A DNA stretch of 60,556 nucleotides. Source: Granulicella sp. (GTDB taxonomy: Bacteria > Acidobacteriota > Terriglobia > Terriglobales > Acidobacteriaceae). The notes under the pieces were generated by a model. It searched no databases and was not told where the DNA came from. It saw only the letters and a list, made by a program, of their open reading frames with translations. Both the position numbers and the translations under genes were made by a program. Positions 47,853-58,476 of this stretch are shown here, piece after piece (within the stretch, counting starts at the first letter, position 1; every line of letters starts with the position of its first letter). The stretch lies in contig DAHXNO010000051.1 of the NCBI GenBank assembly GCA_027365345.1, positions 1 through 60,556 on the forward strand, written 5' to 3'.

Positions 47853-49121
47853 TTATTTTTTTTCTCTCAGCCAGCCATACAAGGGGAACGCCTCGGCCAT
47901 CTCCGCCACCTTCCTGCGGATGGCGGCCAGCCGGTCTCCATCGTTGCGATGTTCGAGAGCCTGAGAGATCCAGCCCGCGATCACCTTCATCTCGCCCTCC
48001 TTCATGCCGCGCGTGGTCAGCGCCGGCGTGCCAATGCGAATGCCGCTGGGTTTGAGGGGTGGATTGGTATCGAAAGGAATCGCATTCTTGTTGACGGTGA
48101 TCCCAGCCAAACCGAGCGCCTTCTCGGCCTCCGATCCGAGCATGCCTTTGACAAACACATCCACCAGGATGAGGTGTGTATCCGTGCCGCCGGAGACGAC
48201 GCGGAATCCAGCGGCCTGCATGGCGTCCGAGAGCGCCTTGGCATTGGCTATCGTCTGCGCCGCATAGACCTTGAACTCCGGCTGGAGCGCCTCTTTGAGC
48301 GCGACGGCCTTGCCCGCCACCACATGCACCAGAGGGCCACCCTGCTGGCCCGGGAAGACGCTCCGGTCGATGGCCGCCGCCAGCTCCGCCCGGCATAGGA
48401 TCATACCGGCCCTAGGACCGCGCAACGTCTTGTGGGTGGTGGTGGTCACCACGTCCGCATGCGGCACCGGGCTGGGATGCACGCCTCCGGCCACCAGTCC
48501 GGCGAAGTGCGCCATATCGACCATCAGCTTTGCGCCCACCTTGTCGGCGATCTGCCGCAGGCGCACAAAATCAAACTGCCGAGGATAGGCTGAGCCTCCT
48601 CCTACAATCACCTTTGGCCGTTCGGCGATGGCCTGGTCCTCCAGCGCGTCATAGTCGATGACCTCAGTATCCTGACGCACCTTGTAGCCGGCGATGCGGT
48701 AGAGCTTGCCGGAGAAGTTCAGCTTGTGCCCATGGGTGAGGTGACCGCCGTTGGCCAAGTCCAGCCCAAGGATGGTCTCTCCCGGCTCCAGCAGGGACAT
48801 ATAGGCTGACGCATTGGCCTGCGAGCCGGAGTGCGGCTGCACATTGACATGCTCCGCGGCAAACAACTGCCTGGCCCGGTCCCGAGCCAGATTCTCCACG
48901 GCATCGGCAAACTCGCAGCCGCCATAGTAGCGCTTGCCCGGGTACCCCTCAGCGTACTTATTGGTGAAGACCGTTCCCACCGCCTCCAGCACCGCGCGCG
49001 AGACAAAGTTCTCACTGGCGATCATCTCCAGCCCCTCATGCTGGCGCAGAACCTCGCTTTCGATCTGGGCGGCAATCTCGGGGTCACTCGACTTCAGGGG
49101 AGCATTCAAATCAATCGGCAT
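47853..49121 (-). CDS. glyA: Serine hydroxymethyltransferase
   Basis: PLP enzyme that interconverts serine and glycine with transfer of a one-carbon unit to tetrahydrofolate. The 422-residue length from the ATG at 49121 (GGAGGT just before it) is standard; the open frame reaches 49199 without protein-like sequence. Lys231 in [14 protein letters not shown] binds PLP. Other conserved segments are [28 protein letters not shown] and [11 protein letters not shown]. The coding end runs into an A-rich/T8 tract at the stop. It is the housekeeping copy. Confidence 0.97.
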   Translation of the reverse strand: MPIDLNAPLKSSDPEIAAQIESEVLRQHEGLEMIASENFVSRAVLEAVGTVFTNKYAEGYPGKRYYGGCEFADAVENLARDRARQLFAAEHVNVQPHSGSQANASAYMSLLEPGETILGLDLANGGHLTHGHKLNFSGKLYRIAGYKVRQDTEVIDYDALEDQAIAERPKVIVGGGSAYPRQFDFVRLRQIADKVGAKLMVDMAHFAGLVAGGVHPSPVPHADVVTTTTHKTLRGPRAGMILCRAELAAAIDRSVFPGQQGGPLVHVVAGKAVALKEALQPEFKVYAAQTIANAKALSDAMQAAGFRVVSGGTDTHLILVDVFVKGMLGSEAEKALGLAGITVNKNAIPFDTNPPLKPSGIRIGTPALTTRGMKEGEMKVIAGWISQALEHRNDGDRLAAIRRKVAEMAEAFPLYGWLREKK

Positions 49122-49235
49122 AGACCTCCATTTTACGCTGGAGGAGGATCCGCACCCTGGGACCTTGCCCTGTTGGGGGGCAAGACAAGCTGCGTGCAAC
49201 GTGGAGGCTGCCGCTCCGGCGCTCTGAACCCTCGG

Positions 49236-51407
49236 TTAGCTTTGGCGCGCCAGCACCACCGTCATATCATCGGGCTGTTCGTGGTCTCCGATCCACTCCT
49301 TGACCACTTGCAGCATATGCGCCGCCAGCGTCGTCAATGGCTCGTCTTTTCGGGCTTGCACAAAGTCCACGAGCTGCTGTTCGCCGAACTCCTGGCCGTC
49401 CCGCTCCGGCTCAGTGAGACCGTCGGTATAGGCCACCAGCAGATCCCCGGGCTGCAAGACCACGCTGGCCTGCACGTACCGCACTCCCTCCAGCAGCCCC
49501 ACCACGGGCCCTCCCTCCTCCAGGCGCCGGATACTGCCATCCTGGGAGATCACCAGGGGCGGCAGATGGCCGCCGTTGGCGTAGATGAGCCGCCGCGTCG
49601 CGGGATCGTAGGTGGCCAGAAATAACGTGGCATAGCGCGAGGATTGCGTGCTGCGATGGAGGTGCTCATTGAGCTGCTTGAGCAACTTTGCCGGAGACAC
49701 CGTTGCGCCGGCCTCCGCCTCCGCAGCACTAAAGGCGCGGTCAGCGGAGTGCAGAGCGCTCATCAACAGAGCTGCTGAGATTCCCTTGCCGCTGATGTCC
49801 CCCAGCGCCAGCGTCACGTGGCTTGAGGCAGCGCCCTGCTGTCCCTTATCCCTTCCGTAGCCAAAGATGAAGTCAAAGTAATCTCCTCCCACCGATCTGG
49901 CCGGCAAGCAGGTTCCATGCACCTCCAGCGCTCCCGACCGGGCCGGCGAGGGGGGGAACAGCGTAGCCTGGACCTCCTGGGCGATGGCAAGCTCATGCAG
50001 CAGGCGGTCCTGCTCCTGCTGCTGCACCAGAAGGTCGCTCACGGACTGCGCCATGCGATTGAATGAGCCAGCCAGGGCGGCAAGCTGGTCGTTACGCCGC
50101 ACCGGAATCCTGTGCTCCAGACGGCCGGCGTCGATCTCCCGTGTGCCCTGATACAGCTCCGCCACCGAGCGCGTAATCGTCCAGCTCAACCGGAAGGCCA
50201 TCAGCAGGGCCAAGGCCTCCAGCACAGCAAAGAACGCAGCGAGCCCGCCCAGCATCCACTTTACGAACGTTCCAATGCTCACCGAGGTGGCGAAGAGCTT
50301 GCGGTAGAGCAGCTCGGGCCGCGAGATGACAGTCAGCAGACCGGAGATATTCTCGCCAGTACGCCAGGAGGTGATCGACAGTGTGAGAGGCGATGCAACG
50401 ATCGGCGGATTCAGATAGGGATGGTGGGAGCGAGGCAGCGGAGCGCTGGAAACCTGATCGAACTTGCCTCCCTTGGCCAGGGCGTCCAGCCCAACCACCT
50501 TCACATTCGTGTCTTTCCCGACTTGCACGTCCTCCGCTTCGGAGACATCCGTCAAGTGGTTATAGGCATGGGACACGATGATCCGGCCCAGCCCTTTGGC
50601 TAGAACGTCCAGCTCAGCCCGGGTCAACGCACGGCTAGCCAGCACCACCACCATCTTCCCGTTGTGGGGCGCGCCCACCTCCGCACACAGATAGAGCCGC
50701 CTGTTCTGCTCCACCACTCCTTCAAATCCTGGATGCAGCCACTTCGGCGGCGGTCCGCCGGCCAGCGGGCCGGCCAGCGCTATCGCTCCGTCCCGCCTCT
50801 CCACCCAGGTGTTTCCACGCAGTTCCAGCAAGGCTAGCGGCGTGGCGTCTTCTCTCTCCAGCATGCCCATATCGCTCGCTGAGGAGCTATCGCCAGCGTT
50901 GCCGGTACCGGTCCCGCTGGTCACTGCCGGCTGTTGCTGCGTTGGCTCTACACGCTGCGGGCCGTAAACCGCAGCGCTGCCGGCCTCGTCCCGTACCCTC
51001 GCCAAGGCATGGTTCAGGCTCAAGAGACCCATGTCCGTGGCATACTGCCCGGCCAGCAGATACGCCGTGATCGAGTTCAGGGTGAACAACATCACCAGCG
51101 GCACCAGCCCCATCAGCAGGTAGGTGAGGATCAGGCGGTTGCGCACCTTCCACATCAACCGGGAAGCAAACCAGCGAAAGAACAGAACCAGCAGCAGCGG
51201 TCCCAGCACGGTCCAGGCGAGCAACTGGAGAAAATCAACCGTTCCCGAGGCCAAACCGGCCATGCCTGCCAACGAGCAGAGGATGACGAAAGCCAGCAGC
51301 GCCAAGGAGGTTTTGGCCACACGGCTGCGCCGGTTCCACCAGTGCCTGAGCGGGGACGGGACCCGCCGGAACAATTGCCCCCACGTTCTGTGGACCTGAC
51401 TCTTCAT
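49236..51407 (-). CDS. Membrane SpoIIE-type PP2C phosphatase with HAMP domain
   Basis: A 723-residue regulator. Two or three N-terminal membrane helices (about 30-120), a large periplasmic sensor-like part (about 120-370), another helix (about 385-410), a HAMP linker (FRLSWTITRSVAELYQGTRE) and a C-terminal SpoIIE/RsbU phosphatase (about 490-720). Metal-binding acidic residues are visible in VGGDYFDF, ALGDISGKG, AYTDGLTEPE and HEQPDDMTVV. Relatives dephosphorylate anti-anti-sigma proteins in partner-switching stress pathways. No STAS or anti-sigma kinase gene is adjacent, so its partners must lie elsewhere. Confidence 0.92.
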   Translation of the reverse strand: MKSQVHRTWGQLFRRVPSPLRHWWNRRSRVAKTSLALLAFVILCSLAGMAGLASGTVDFLQLLAWTVLGPLLLVLFFRWFASRLMWKVRNRLILTYLLMGLVPLVMLFTLNSITAYLLAGQYATDMGLLSLNHALARVRDEAGSAAVYGPQRVEPTQQQPAVTSGTGTGNAGDSSSASDMGMLEREDATPLALLELRGNTWVERRDGAIALAGPLAGGPPPKWLHPGFEGVVEQNRRLYLCAEVGAPHNGKMVVVLASRALTRAELDVLAKGLGRIIVSHAYNHLTDVSEAEDVQVGKDTNVKVVGLDALAKGGKFDQVSSAPLPRSHHPYLNPPIVASPLTLSITSWRTGENISGLLTVISRPELLYRKLFATSVSIGTFVKWMLGGLAAFFAVLEALALLMAFRLSWTITRSVAELYQGTREIDAGRLEHRIPVRRNDQLAALAGSFNRMAQSVSDLLVQQQEQDRLLHELAIAQEVQATLFPPSPARSGALEVHGTCLPARSVGGDYFDFIFGYGRDKGQQGAASSHVTLALGDISGKGISAALLMSALHSADRAFSAAEAEAGATVSPAKLLKQLNEHLHRSTQSSRYATLFLATYDPATRRLIYANGGHLPPLVISQDGSIRRLEEGGPVVGLLEGVRYVQASVVLQPGDLLVAYTDGLTEPERDGQEFGEQQLVDFVQARKDEPLTTLAAHMLQVVKEWIGDHEQPDDMTVVLARQS

Positions 51408-51852
51408 CGCCGTCTCAACCGCTCCCTAGCCTTAGCTATCCCTACCTTTTGGCAGCTTCCGTCACGGTAGCCGCGAAGATCTCGCCAAGCCCGCAGGGGA
51501 GAAATCTCCCGTGTGGGATGGAATGAGTCCAGCACTCGACTGCTTCCTGCGCATGCTGCTACTGTCTGGCCTGTTTCTCTGGAGAAACCCTACGGCAAAG
51601 ACGGACCCTCCGCGAGGAACTCCTCGGTGGCGAAGAACTCATCATGGCGCCAACTGTACCACTTCGACCCAGCTCAACGCAGTTCAACGAAGGAACAGCC
51701 CCGAACTTCGCGGACGATCTTCGCAAGCGAATGAAAAGAAACTGCTTGCAGAATCTTAGCACTGATACGTGCTGCGCAGCGGCGCCCAGCGGCATCCTGA
51801 CACCAAACTTGGAGCCAAGCCTGCTGCTCCCCTGGCATGCCCATACCAGGCT
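51408..51852. other. Intergenic region between the alpha/beta hydrolase and the phosphatase
   Basis: About 445 bp with no gene I can support; the short frames in it have no recognised domain. It lies upstream of the phosphatase gene and downstream of the hydrolase gene (both minus strand). A small imperfect hairpin (CGCGAGG with CCTCGG) occurs near 51615-51635. The phosphatase promoter should be in the left part. Confidence 0.45.
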
Positions 51853-53085
51853 TCATCCCGCCGAACGCAGCCGACGAAACGCTCCCCAGATAAAGGAGCC
51901 AAGGTACCATCCGTCCAGATACTTGTAGGGTGCCTCGCCGGTTGTATAGTGGCCGCACGGCAACACCTTGGCTACGTAGTCCACACCGTGGCTGGCGAAG
52001 TTCTGCAAGACCTCCCGCGAGTACCGCACCACGAAGGTGAGGTCATAGGGCGCATAGACTACCAGCGTGCGCCGTGGCTTGTCTTGCTCCCAGCGCGGCC
52101 GTCCGCTGGCGGCAAACTGCTCCATGAAGCTCATGGGACTAACTCCGGCAAACATCTCCCGGACCTGATTTTGGCTGAGGCCGGCGTGCTCAAAGGCGGC
52201 CTTGATGTGGCGGGTGCTCTGCCCCGTCCACACCACATCGCCAAACTGGGTGCTGGCGTGATTGAACGCACAGACGCGCAGACGCGGGTCCACGGCAGCG
52301 GCGATAAACCCATAGGCGCTCCCCAGACTGGTGCCCAGCACGCCAAACTGCTCATAGCCCTTGGACTCCAGCCAGTCCACGCAGCTTCGGATGTCCACCA
52401 CCGCCTGACGGCAGGCTGCGATGGTTCGCCCCACGTTCGCGCTGACGGCATAGTCGCTGCGCTCCAGCTCCGGCGGCCGCCGCACATCGTGGTAAGGCTT
52501 GGAGAGCCGCAGGCAGGAGATCCCGAAGTGGTTGAACAACTCACAGAGCACATTGTGGGAGAATGCATCCGCATTCCACTGCGGCATGACGATCATCGCC
52601 TGGCGGGGCCGCGGCCTGCCTTTGCTGTCCTGAGAAGACGACTCCGGGCTGGCCTCATACCATCTTGCGTTCACGGTATCGTTCTCCGGATAAGGCGTGG
52701 ATACCTGAGAGGTGAAGCGCAGGAAGGGCTCCTTGCGCAGTTCACCCACCTCGGCGCGGCGCTTCCACTCGCGCTCCTGCTCCAGGGTCTCCGGACGCAC
52801 GTTGGTGGGGTAGAGTGCGGGAAAATGTTGCTCAATGCGGAAGTCGGTCGGGGTGCGGTAGCCATAGAACTGCTGCGGGCCGGCTACAATCCTGCGGTTC
52901 AACTCGATCATCGCCGCGAGACTGGAGAGCTCGCCGCGCTCAACGCGGTCGGCCATCTCTTCCCCGCCGAACTCCGCCAAATATTCGAATCCCCATTCCA
53001 ATGGCCGCTCCACCCGGTTCTCATCCCGGGTGGTCAGCGCGGTCTCCCACGCATACATCCACTTTGCATAAAGCCGCGCCAGCAT
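51853..53085 (-). CDS. Alpha/beta-hydrolase family protein (abhydrolase-18-like)
   Basis: A 410-residue soluble protein. The nucleophile elbow is GTSLGS with Ser253. An Asp in VVYAPYDLTFVVRYSREVL and a His in LPCGHYTTGE complete a plausible triad. The N-terminal 130 residues are helical and unrelated to common hydrolases. This fits the abhydrolase_18/ABHD18-like group of unknown substrate. There is no signal peptide. It lies 89 bp behind alr on the same strand, but no functional link is obvious. Confidence 0.8.
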   Translation of the reverse strand: MLARLYAKWMYAWETALTTRDENRVERPLEWGFEYLAEFGGEEMADRVERGELSSLAAMIELNRRIVAGPQQFYGYRTPTDFRIEQHFPALYPTNVRPETLEQEREWKRRAEVGELRKEPFLRFTSQVSTPYPENDTVNARWYEASPESSSQDSKGRPRPRQAMIVMPQWNADAFSHNVLCELFNHFGISCLRLSKPYHDVRRPPELERSDYAVSANVGRTIAACRQAVVDIRSCVDWLESKGYEQFGVLGTSLGSAYGFIAAAVDPRLRVCAFNHASTQFGDVVWTGQSTRHIKAAFEHAGLSQNQVREMFAGVSPMSFMEQFAASGRPRWEQDKPRRTLVVYAPYDLTFVVRYSREVLQNFASHGVDYVAKVLPCGHYTTGEAPYKYLDGWYLGSFIWGAFRRLRSAG

Positions 53086-53174
53086 CTATTACCAGTCTAT
53101 CGTCCCGCAGAGGCCAACCATGGCGAGCAGGAATAGACCCCCTACGGCCTCCCGATCCGCTGGCGCGTTTGCGC

Positions 53175-54389
53175 TCACCGTTGCCGCGCCCGGATACCGC
53201 AGAGAATCTCGTAGGAGATCGTCCCGCTCCATTGCGCATGGTCGTCCGCGGTGACGCCGGGGCCCAGAAGGACCACCTCACTACCCACCTCCACCCCTTC
53301 GATACCGGTGACATCCACCGTGGTCAGATTCATGGACACCCGGCCCACCACAGCAGCGCGCCGGCCCTGAATCATCACCCAGCCGTGGCCCACACCGGAG
53401 GACGCCGCTCTCCGAAATCCATCCGAGTAGCCCACGGGAAGCAGGGCCAGCCGCATCTGCGACTTGGCTGTAAAGGTACCGCCGTACCCTACGCTCTCTC
53501 CCGGGTCCAACGGCCGCACCCCGATGACCCGGGTCTTCCAGGTCAAGACCGGCTGCAAAAGCGGTCGCAAGACTCCGGTGGCTGTGGGAATGCAGTAACC
53601 GTACAGCGCAATTCCGGGGCGAACCAGAACCCCTGCGCCGTGGCTGCGAGCCAGCGTCCTCATCCAAGCCAGAGTCCCACCCTCATCCACCGCTGAACTT
53701 GCAGCCAGGTGAAGCCATGCGGGCTGATTTCCCTCCCGAACCACCACCTGCAGCGCCTGGGCAAATCGCTCTTGCTGGCGGCGGGTCTGCTCTGAGCCGG
53801 ACACCTCCGCCGAGGCCAGATGCGACAGGACGCCTTCGCAGCGCACCCAGCGGGAGTTCGCAAGCCGCCGCGCAACCTCAGCAACTGCGGCTAAATCCAC
53901 TCCCTGGCGGCACATTCCGGAGTCAATCTCCAGATGGGCCGGGACCACGTTGCCGGAGGCTGCCGCCGCCCGCTCCAGCATCTCCACATGCACTACGGTC
54001 CAGACTACCGGCGTCAGGTCATGCTCCACCAGCAGCTCATAGTCTTCCGGCTCCAGACCACACATCACCAGGATGCGCATGGGATGCCGGGGAGACCCGG
54101 CTGCCGAGCCGGACTCTGAGTGCATCGGGCGGAGCCCTGCCTTGCGCACCCGAACACCCTCCTGCACGTCTGCCACGCCCAGCCAGCGCAGTCCTGCCTT
54201 GGCCAAGATCCGCGCCACCTTTATAGCGTCATGCCCATAGGCGTTGGCCTTGATGACGCCTAGGGTCTCTGTGCTCTTCAGGGACGCTGTGTGTTCTTCA
54301 TCTCTGGCGAGCGCTTGCACCGCGTGCAGGTTCTCCAGCAGCCGCTTCTCGGAGATCTCAATCCAACTTTTCACCCAACCATTATCCAC
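53175..54389 (-). CDS. alr: Alanine racemase
   Basis: PLP enzyme that makes D-alanine for peptidoglycan. The 404-residue protein has Lys47 in VIKANAYGHD and Tyr302 in SVGYGGTF, the two catalytic bases, plus GRVSMNLTTVDV. An extra loop of about 16 Ser/Gly-rich residues (about 87-103) follows the ADVQEGVRVRKAG strand, and the usual TGM-R-G segment reads SGMCRQG. These are minor variations; the fold and active site are intact. The start at 54389 gives a normal N terminus. Confidence 0.95.
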   Translation of the reverse strand: MDNGWVKSWIEISEKRLLENLHAVQALARDEEHTASLKSTETLGVIKANAYGHDAIKVARILAKAGLRWLGVADVQEGVRVRKAGLRPMHSESGSAAGSPRHPMRILVMCGLEPEDYELLVEHDLTPVVWTVVHVEMLERAAAASGNVVPAHLEIDSGMCRQGVDLAAVAEVARRLANSRWVRCEGVLSHLASAEVSGSEQTRRQQERFAQALQVVVREGNQPAWLHLAASSAVDEGGTLAWMRTLARSHGAGVLVRPGIALYGYCIPTATGVLRPLLQPVLTWKTRVIGVRPLDPGESVGYGGTFTAKSQMRLALLPVGYSDGFRRAASSGVGHGWVMIQGRRAAVVGRVSMNLTTVDVTGIEGVEVGSEVVLLGPGVTADDHAQWSGTISYEILCGIRARQR

Positions 54390-54971
54390 GCCCTGTTCCA
54401 GGGAGTGCTCCAGGGAGATGCTCTATGGAGTTGCCGTCCGGGCGCCAGGGTTGGATTCAGTTCTGAGCAGGCTGGTAGGTTGCCGCTTTGCGCAGAGGGT
54501 TTTCCAGGCGGCTGGGTTCGCGCGGATGCCTGAGTCACCCCTGCAAGTCTGGTCCCCAAGAGGAACCGCGGCGCACGAATCGCTTCGGTTCGCGGTACCA
54601 TCAAATGAGCCGTATGGAATGGACCCACATGGATCCGGAGAGGCCGCGACTGGTATCGGCAGAGGACGGAGCAGCGGTGCGGCCTGATGCCGGCAATGCG
54701 GCTTTTGCCCAAGACGCGCGCCGCGACTTTGCGTAGCTGAGCGAACCATCCGTTGTGCGACCACTGGGCCACACCCATCCTTTCCATCTCTGTGGTGCGG
54801 GTCCGGATCCTTTCTCCCAAAGCGCGTCTGGCAAGTAATCCGATGGACGCTGGTCATCCAAAGGACGACGGGGCCCCAAAAATCATGCCAGGGAGTTCGA
54901 AGCTCATTCTGGCGCATCCCAACCCTCTGTGACTGCAAGCATCCCTGCGCCCGGCGCAGGAGGAGCAACTC
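54390..54971. other. Intergenic region between alr and prfA
   Basis: About 580 bp between two divergent housekeeping genes. A minus-strand frame (54371-54820) is open but has Arg/Pro-rich, non-protein-like composition. No tRNA or IS piece is seen. A GC-rich stem TGCGCC-CG-GGCGCA-like sequence lies just before the prfA ribosome site and could mask it. Confidence 0.45.
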
Positions 54972-56045
54972 ATGTTTGACCACCTCGACCAATTGGAAGC
55001 CCGTTATGAAGAGCTGGGCCTGCAGCTCTCCGATCCCAAAATCGTCAATGACCAGGAGAACTTCCGCAAAGTGGCCAAACAGCACCGCGATTTGGAGCCC
55101 ACAATCGAAAAGTTCCGCGAGTACCGCAAGCTGCGCAACGCCATCGCCGACGCCCAGGCCATGCTTGCCGAGAGCGATCCCGGTCTGCGGGAGATGGCCG
55201 AGGCAGAGTTGGAGGAGCTGCGGCCCCGGCTGGCGGCCTGCGAAGAGGAGCTGAAAGTTCTGCTGTTGCCCAAGGACCCCAACGACGAGAAGAACATCGT
55301 GCTGGAGTTGCGCGCCGGCACAGGTGGAGACGAGGCCTCGTTGTTCGTGGCCGAGGTCTTCCGCATGTACCTGCGCTTTGCAGAGCAGCACAAGTGGAAG
55401 GTAGAGATCCTCTCCCAGACGGAATCCGATGTGGGCGGCCTGAAGGATGTGACGGCCATCATCGAGGGCGAAAGGGTCTACTCCCAGATGAAATATGAGT
55501 CTGGGGTGCATCGGGTGCAGCGCGTGCCCGCCACCGAGACCCAGGGCAGGGTCCACACCTCCGCTATCACCGTGGCGGTGCTCCCTGAGGCTGAAGAGGT
55601 GGACGTCAAGATCGAGGCGAAGGATCTGCGCATTGACACCTTCTGCTCCTCCGGGCCCGGTGGGCAATCCGTAAATACCACCTACTCGGCGGTTCGGATC
55701 ACCCACCTGCCGACCAACACGGTGGTGAGCTGCCAGGATGAGAAGTCGCAGATCAAGAACCGGGAGAAGGCGATGCGGGTTCTGCGCTCCCGCCTGTATG
55801 AGGTGGAGATGGAACGGCAGCACCAGGCTATGGCCGCTGAGCGCAAACAGCAGGTGGGAACGGGCGATCGCAGCGAGAAGATCCGCACCTACAACTTCCC
55901 CCAGAACCGGGTTACCGACCACCGCATAGGACTGACGAACCACCAGCTCGGGATGGTCATGGAGGGCATGCTGCAGCCCACCATCGACGCCCTGATTGCG
56001 CACTACACCGCGGAACGTCTGAAGGCGCAGAGCCAGGCGAATTAA
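54972..56045 (+). CDS. prfA: Peptide chain release factor 1
   Basis: Reads UAA and UAG stop codons and triggers peptide release. The 357-residue length is typical. The codon-reading PxT tripeptide is Pro186-Ala187-Thr188 and the release motif GGQ is 230-232. AGGAGGAG sits six bases before the ATG at 54972. The glutamine is the target of PrmC, whose gene is 26 kb away rather than adjacent. Confidence 0.97.
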   Translation: MFDHLDQLEARYEELGLQLSDPKIVNDQENFRKVAKQHRDLEPTIEKFREYRKLRNAIADAQAMLAESDPGLREMAEAELEELRPRLAACEEELKVLLLPKDPNDEKNIVLELRAGTGGDEASLFVAEVFRMYLRFAEQHKWKVEILSQTESDVGGLKDVTAIIEGERVYSQMKYESGVHRVQRVPATETQGRVHTSAITVAVLPEAEEVDVKIEAKDLRIDTFCSSGPGGQSVNTTYSAVRITHLPTNTVVSCQDEKSQIKNREKAMRVLRSRLYEVEMERQHQAMAAERKQQVGTGDRSEKIRTYNFPQNRVTDHRIGLTNHQLGMVMEGMLQPTIDALIAHYTAERLKAQSQAN

Positions 56046-56466
56046 GGTGGGCTCTTCCGCAGAATTTGTGGGTGATGCTGAGTGTAGAGGTTGATATGGG
56101 AGCGGCTTCGCCGCGGCAAGTCAGGTGAGTTTTTTGAGGCATGGGGAGATCTATCCGTCCGACGCGGGTTGAAATGCCGGGAGGGGTTCTGAGCCGACTT
56201 CCGGCAGGCTCACCGTCTGGATGAGTTGCCGCCGGCCGTTACGAAGGGGGGAACCCCCGGCTGTGCCGGGGTGGCAGTAGAGCTTCGAGAGTTCCCGGAG
56301 CGTGTCCAGGCTGCTGCTTTGGCTTGGTCGAGCCTCATTGTCGAACGAGATGTAAGCGGCCAGTTGCTTTTGCTCTTCAACGGTTGCGGTGAGGCCCCCT
56401 TGAAGGGCCAGCGACCGTAGAGCGTGCGGCTCTGGCGGAGGATATTTACTCGGTGTCCTCCGCTGT
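56046..56466. other. Intergenic region after prfA and the SpoIIM-domain gene
   Basis: About 420 bp between two converging genes. A compact GC hairpin, CCCCGG (56255-56260), CTGTG, CCGGGG (56266-56271), is preceded by a G-run. A minus-strand frame (about 56151-56440) is open but its sequence is not recognisable. No other structure is seen. Confidence 0.45.
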
Positions 56467-57426
56467 TTACCTTGCTCTGGATGTTCTTCCCGCTTCGCCG
56501 AGCCACAGGACGAGGACGGTGAAGAGGATGGCTCCGACGCTGAACTTGAGCGCGACAGGGGCGTGAGTGGGCGAGAGGAAGGCCTCCAGCGTGCCGGCAA
56601 CGATCAGGAGGGGGATGGTTCCAGCCAGAAGTTGAGCGGCTTCCATGCCCGCCAGGGCGAGGGCGGCGCGGCGGCGTAGCATGCCGGGAAAGAGGATGCC
56701 GGCGGCGAGACGAAGTCCTGCTGCGCCGGCGATCATGATGCTGGGCAGTTCCAGCGCGCCGTGGGCGGCGATGAAGCTCCACAGACTGAGCGCCATGTGA
56801 TGCTGACGGCAGACTATGGCGATAGCGCCCAGCATCAGGCCGTTGTTGAACAGGGAGTAGAGCGTGAAGAGACCCGCGGTGATGCCTCCGGCGAAGGTGA
56901 GGAAGCAGACCGTGATGTTGTTGGTCATGATGCCGGAGGCGGCCTGCGGCTTCATGCTCAGGACGCTTTCTGTCCACATCTTGTGCTGATCGAGGTTGGC
57001 GACGCGCTGGGCGCCAAGGAAGATGACGCCAAACTCCGGGCGCAGCAGAACGATGAGAGCGCCGAGCAGGCCGGCGAGGAGGCTGACCAGAGTGGCGGCG
57101 AGAACGTAGCCGGAGAGACGGCGCAGCAGACGAGGATAGCCGTAGGCGAAGAAGCTCCAGAGGCTGCGGAAGGAGATGCGGCGGCCGGAGTAGACGTAGT
57201 TGTGAGCGCGGCCGACCAGGCGGTTGAGGTACTGCGCCAGAGCCTTTGCGGAGGGGTCGGCGCGGGCTGCGGAGAGATCTGCAGCGGCCTGGCGGTAGAG
57301 CAGTCCGAGATCGCGGAGGTGTGCGGGAGGAAGGCTTTTGACTCCGTTGGATTCGACCTGGCGAACGAGCGCCTCCAGCCGGTCCCAGTTATTCTTACGG
57401 GAGTCGATCCAAAGGTTTGAGAGCAT
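56467..57426 (-). CDS. SpoIIM (DUF95)-domain membrane protein
   Basis: A 319-residue protein with a helical cytoplasmic N-terminal part (1-95) and five or six membrane helices. The SpoIIM/DUF95 core is GIMTNNITVCFLTFAGGITA and GLFTLYSLFNNGLMLGAIAI followed by AAHGALELPSIMIAGAAGLR. In non-sporulating bacteria this domain usually pairs with an RDD protein, which lies here in divergent orientation only 40 bp away. The role is unknown; it does not imply sporulation. It shares a very short promoter region with the RDD gene. Confidence 0.85.
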   Translation of the reverse strand: MLSNLWIDSRKNNWDRLEALVRQVESNGVKSLPPAHLRDLGLLYRQAAADLSAARADPSAKALAQYLNRLVGRAHNYVYSGRRISFRSLWSFFAYGYPRLLRRLSGYVLAATLVSLLAGLLGALIVLLRPEFGVIFLGAQRVANLDQHKMWTESVLSMKPQAASGIMTNNITVCFLTFAGGITAGLFTLYSLFNNGLMLGAIAIVCRQHHMALSLWSFIAAHGALELPSIMIAGAAGLRLAAGILFPGMLRRRAALALAGMEAAQLLAGTIPLLIVAGTLEAFLSPTHAPVALKFSVGAILFTVLVLWLGEAGRTSRAR

Positions 57427-57466
57427 AGAGACTGAGAGCTAAGGGAGAGGATTGCGGAGGTTTGCC

Positions 57467-58330
57467 ATGATGTCGGGTTTTGAGCAGCGAAAGCTCCGCG
57501 ACGAGGCGTCTTCCCTACCCACTGAGTCGCATTATATCGAGACGCCTGAGCAGGTGGATTTGCAGTACAGCGTCGCCGGAGTGGGCAGCCGGTTTCTGGC
57601 TGCGCTGCTGGATGTGCTGGTGTTGGCAGCATTCTTCTTTGTGGAGCTGATTGGGCTGGTGCTGCTGGCCTCCGCCGGTACGCTGGCTGCCGTGGGCAGC
57701 GGGCTGGCTTCCGTGGCGGGGAAGTGGTTTGTTGCGTTGCTGATCTTTGCGAACTTCTGCGTGGTGTGGGGCTACTTTACGCTGTTTGAGGCGTACTGGC
57801 ATGGGCAGACGCCGGGTAAGCGGGTGATGAAGCTGCGGGTGATGAAGGACTCTGGGAGGCAGATTACGCTGTTTGAGTCGCTGGCGAGAAACCTGCTGCG
57901 GGTGGTGGATCTGTTGCCCAGCTTTTACCTGGTGGGGGTGGTGACGATGCTGTGCAACCGGCAGAATCAGCGGCTGGGGGATCTGGCGGCCGGAACGCTG
58001 GTGGTGCATGAGCGACTGGATGAGCCGAGCTTGCTGTACCTGCGGTGTGCGCCAGCCTTAGTGAGCATGCAGGCCACAGGGCCGTTGGCGCAGGGAGTGG
58101 GGGCGATGTTCCCTGCCGATGCCGTGGTGAGGCTGCGGGAGCAGGATCTGGATATTATGGAGACGTTCTTTGCGCGGATGCTGGATCTGCCGCTAGAGAC
58201 GCGGGTGGCGGTGGCGAGGCAGATGGTGGCGCAGATGTGCGCCAGGATGGGCGTTGCCGTGCCGGAGGGTAATCCGGAGCGGGCGCTGGAGGGGATGGCG
58301 CACCAGATGCGAAGCCGCGGCGGTGGGTGA
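57467..58330 (+). CDS. RDD-family membrane protein
   Basis: A protein of about 287 residues. Four hydrophobic helices (about 40-155) bear the RDD pattern: SVAGVGSRFLAALLDVLVLA, WHGQTPGKRVMKLRVM and LRVVDLLPSFYLVGVVTM, NRQNQRLGDLAAGTLVV. The C-terminal 120 residues are soluble and helical, longer than in basic RDD proteins. The open frame starts at a TTG at 57452, but the ATG at 57467, after GGAGG, is the better start. It diverges from the SpoIIM-domain gene. Confidence 0.85.
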   Translation: MMSGFEQRKLRDEASSLPTESHYIETPEQVDLQYSVAGVGSRFLAALLDVLVLAAFFFVELIGLVLLASAGTLAAVGSGLASVAGKWFVALLIFANFCVVWGYFTLFEAYWHGQTPGKRVMKLRVMKDSGRQITLFESLARNLLRVVDLLPSFYLVGVVTMLCNRQNQRLGDLAAGTLVVHERLDEPSLLYLRCAPALVSMQATGPLAQGVGAMFPADAVVRLREQDLDIMETFFARMLDLPLETRVAVARQMVAQMCARMGVAVPEGNPERALEGMAHQMRSRGGG

Positions 58331-58476
58331 GGCGTAGCTGACCTCGCCCGCGCAAAACGCATCCCGTAGCGAACTGTTCTGATGCGAAGGGGAGGCGAAG
58401 ATGACGGTGACGCAGCGGGGATGATAGGCGCTGGAGCTCAAGCAGGAGGCGAGTGCGGTTGCAAGCAGGGCTTTTT

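Noticed and set aside
54371-54820. 149-codon minus-strand frame between alr and prfA
   Set aside because: Overlaps the alr start, composition Arg/Pro-rich, no recognised domain or ribosome site.
56467-57426. Sporulation capability from the SpoIIM name
   Set aside because: The DUF95 domain is widespread in non-sporulating bacteria and no other sporulation gene is present; SpoIIE in the phosphatase is a domain name only.
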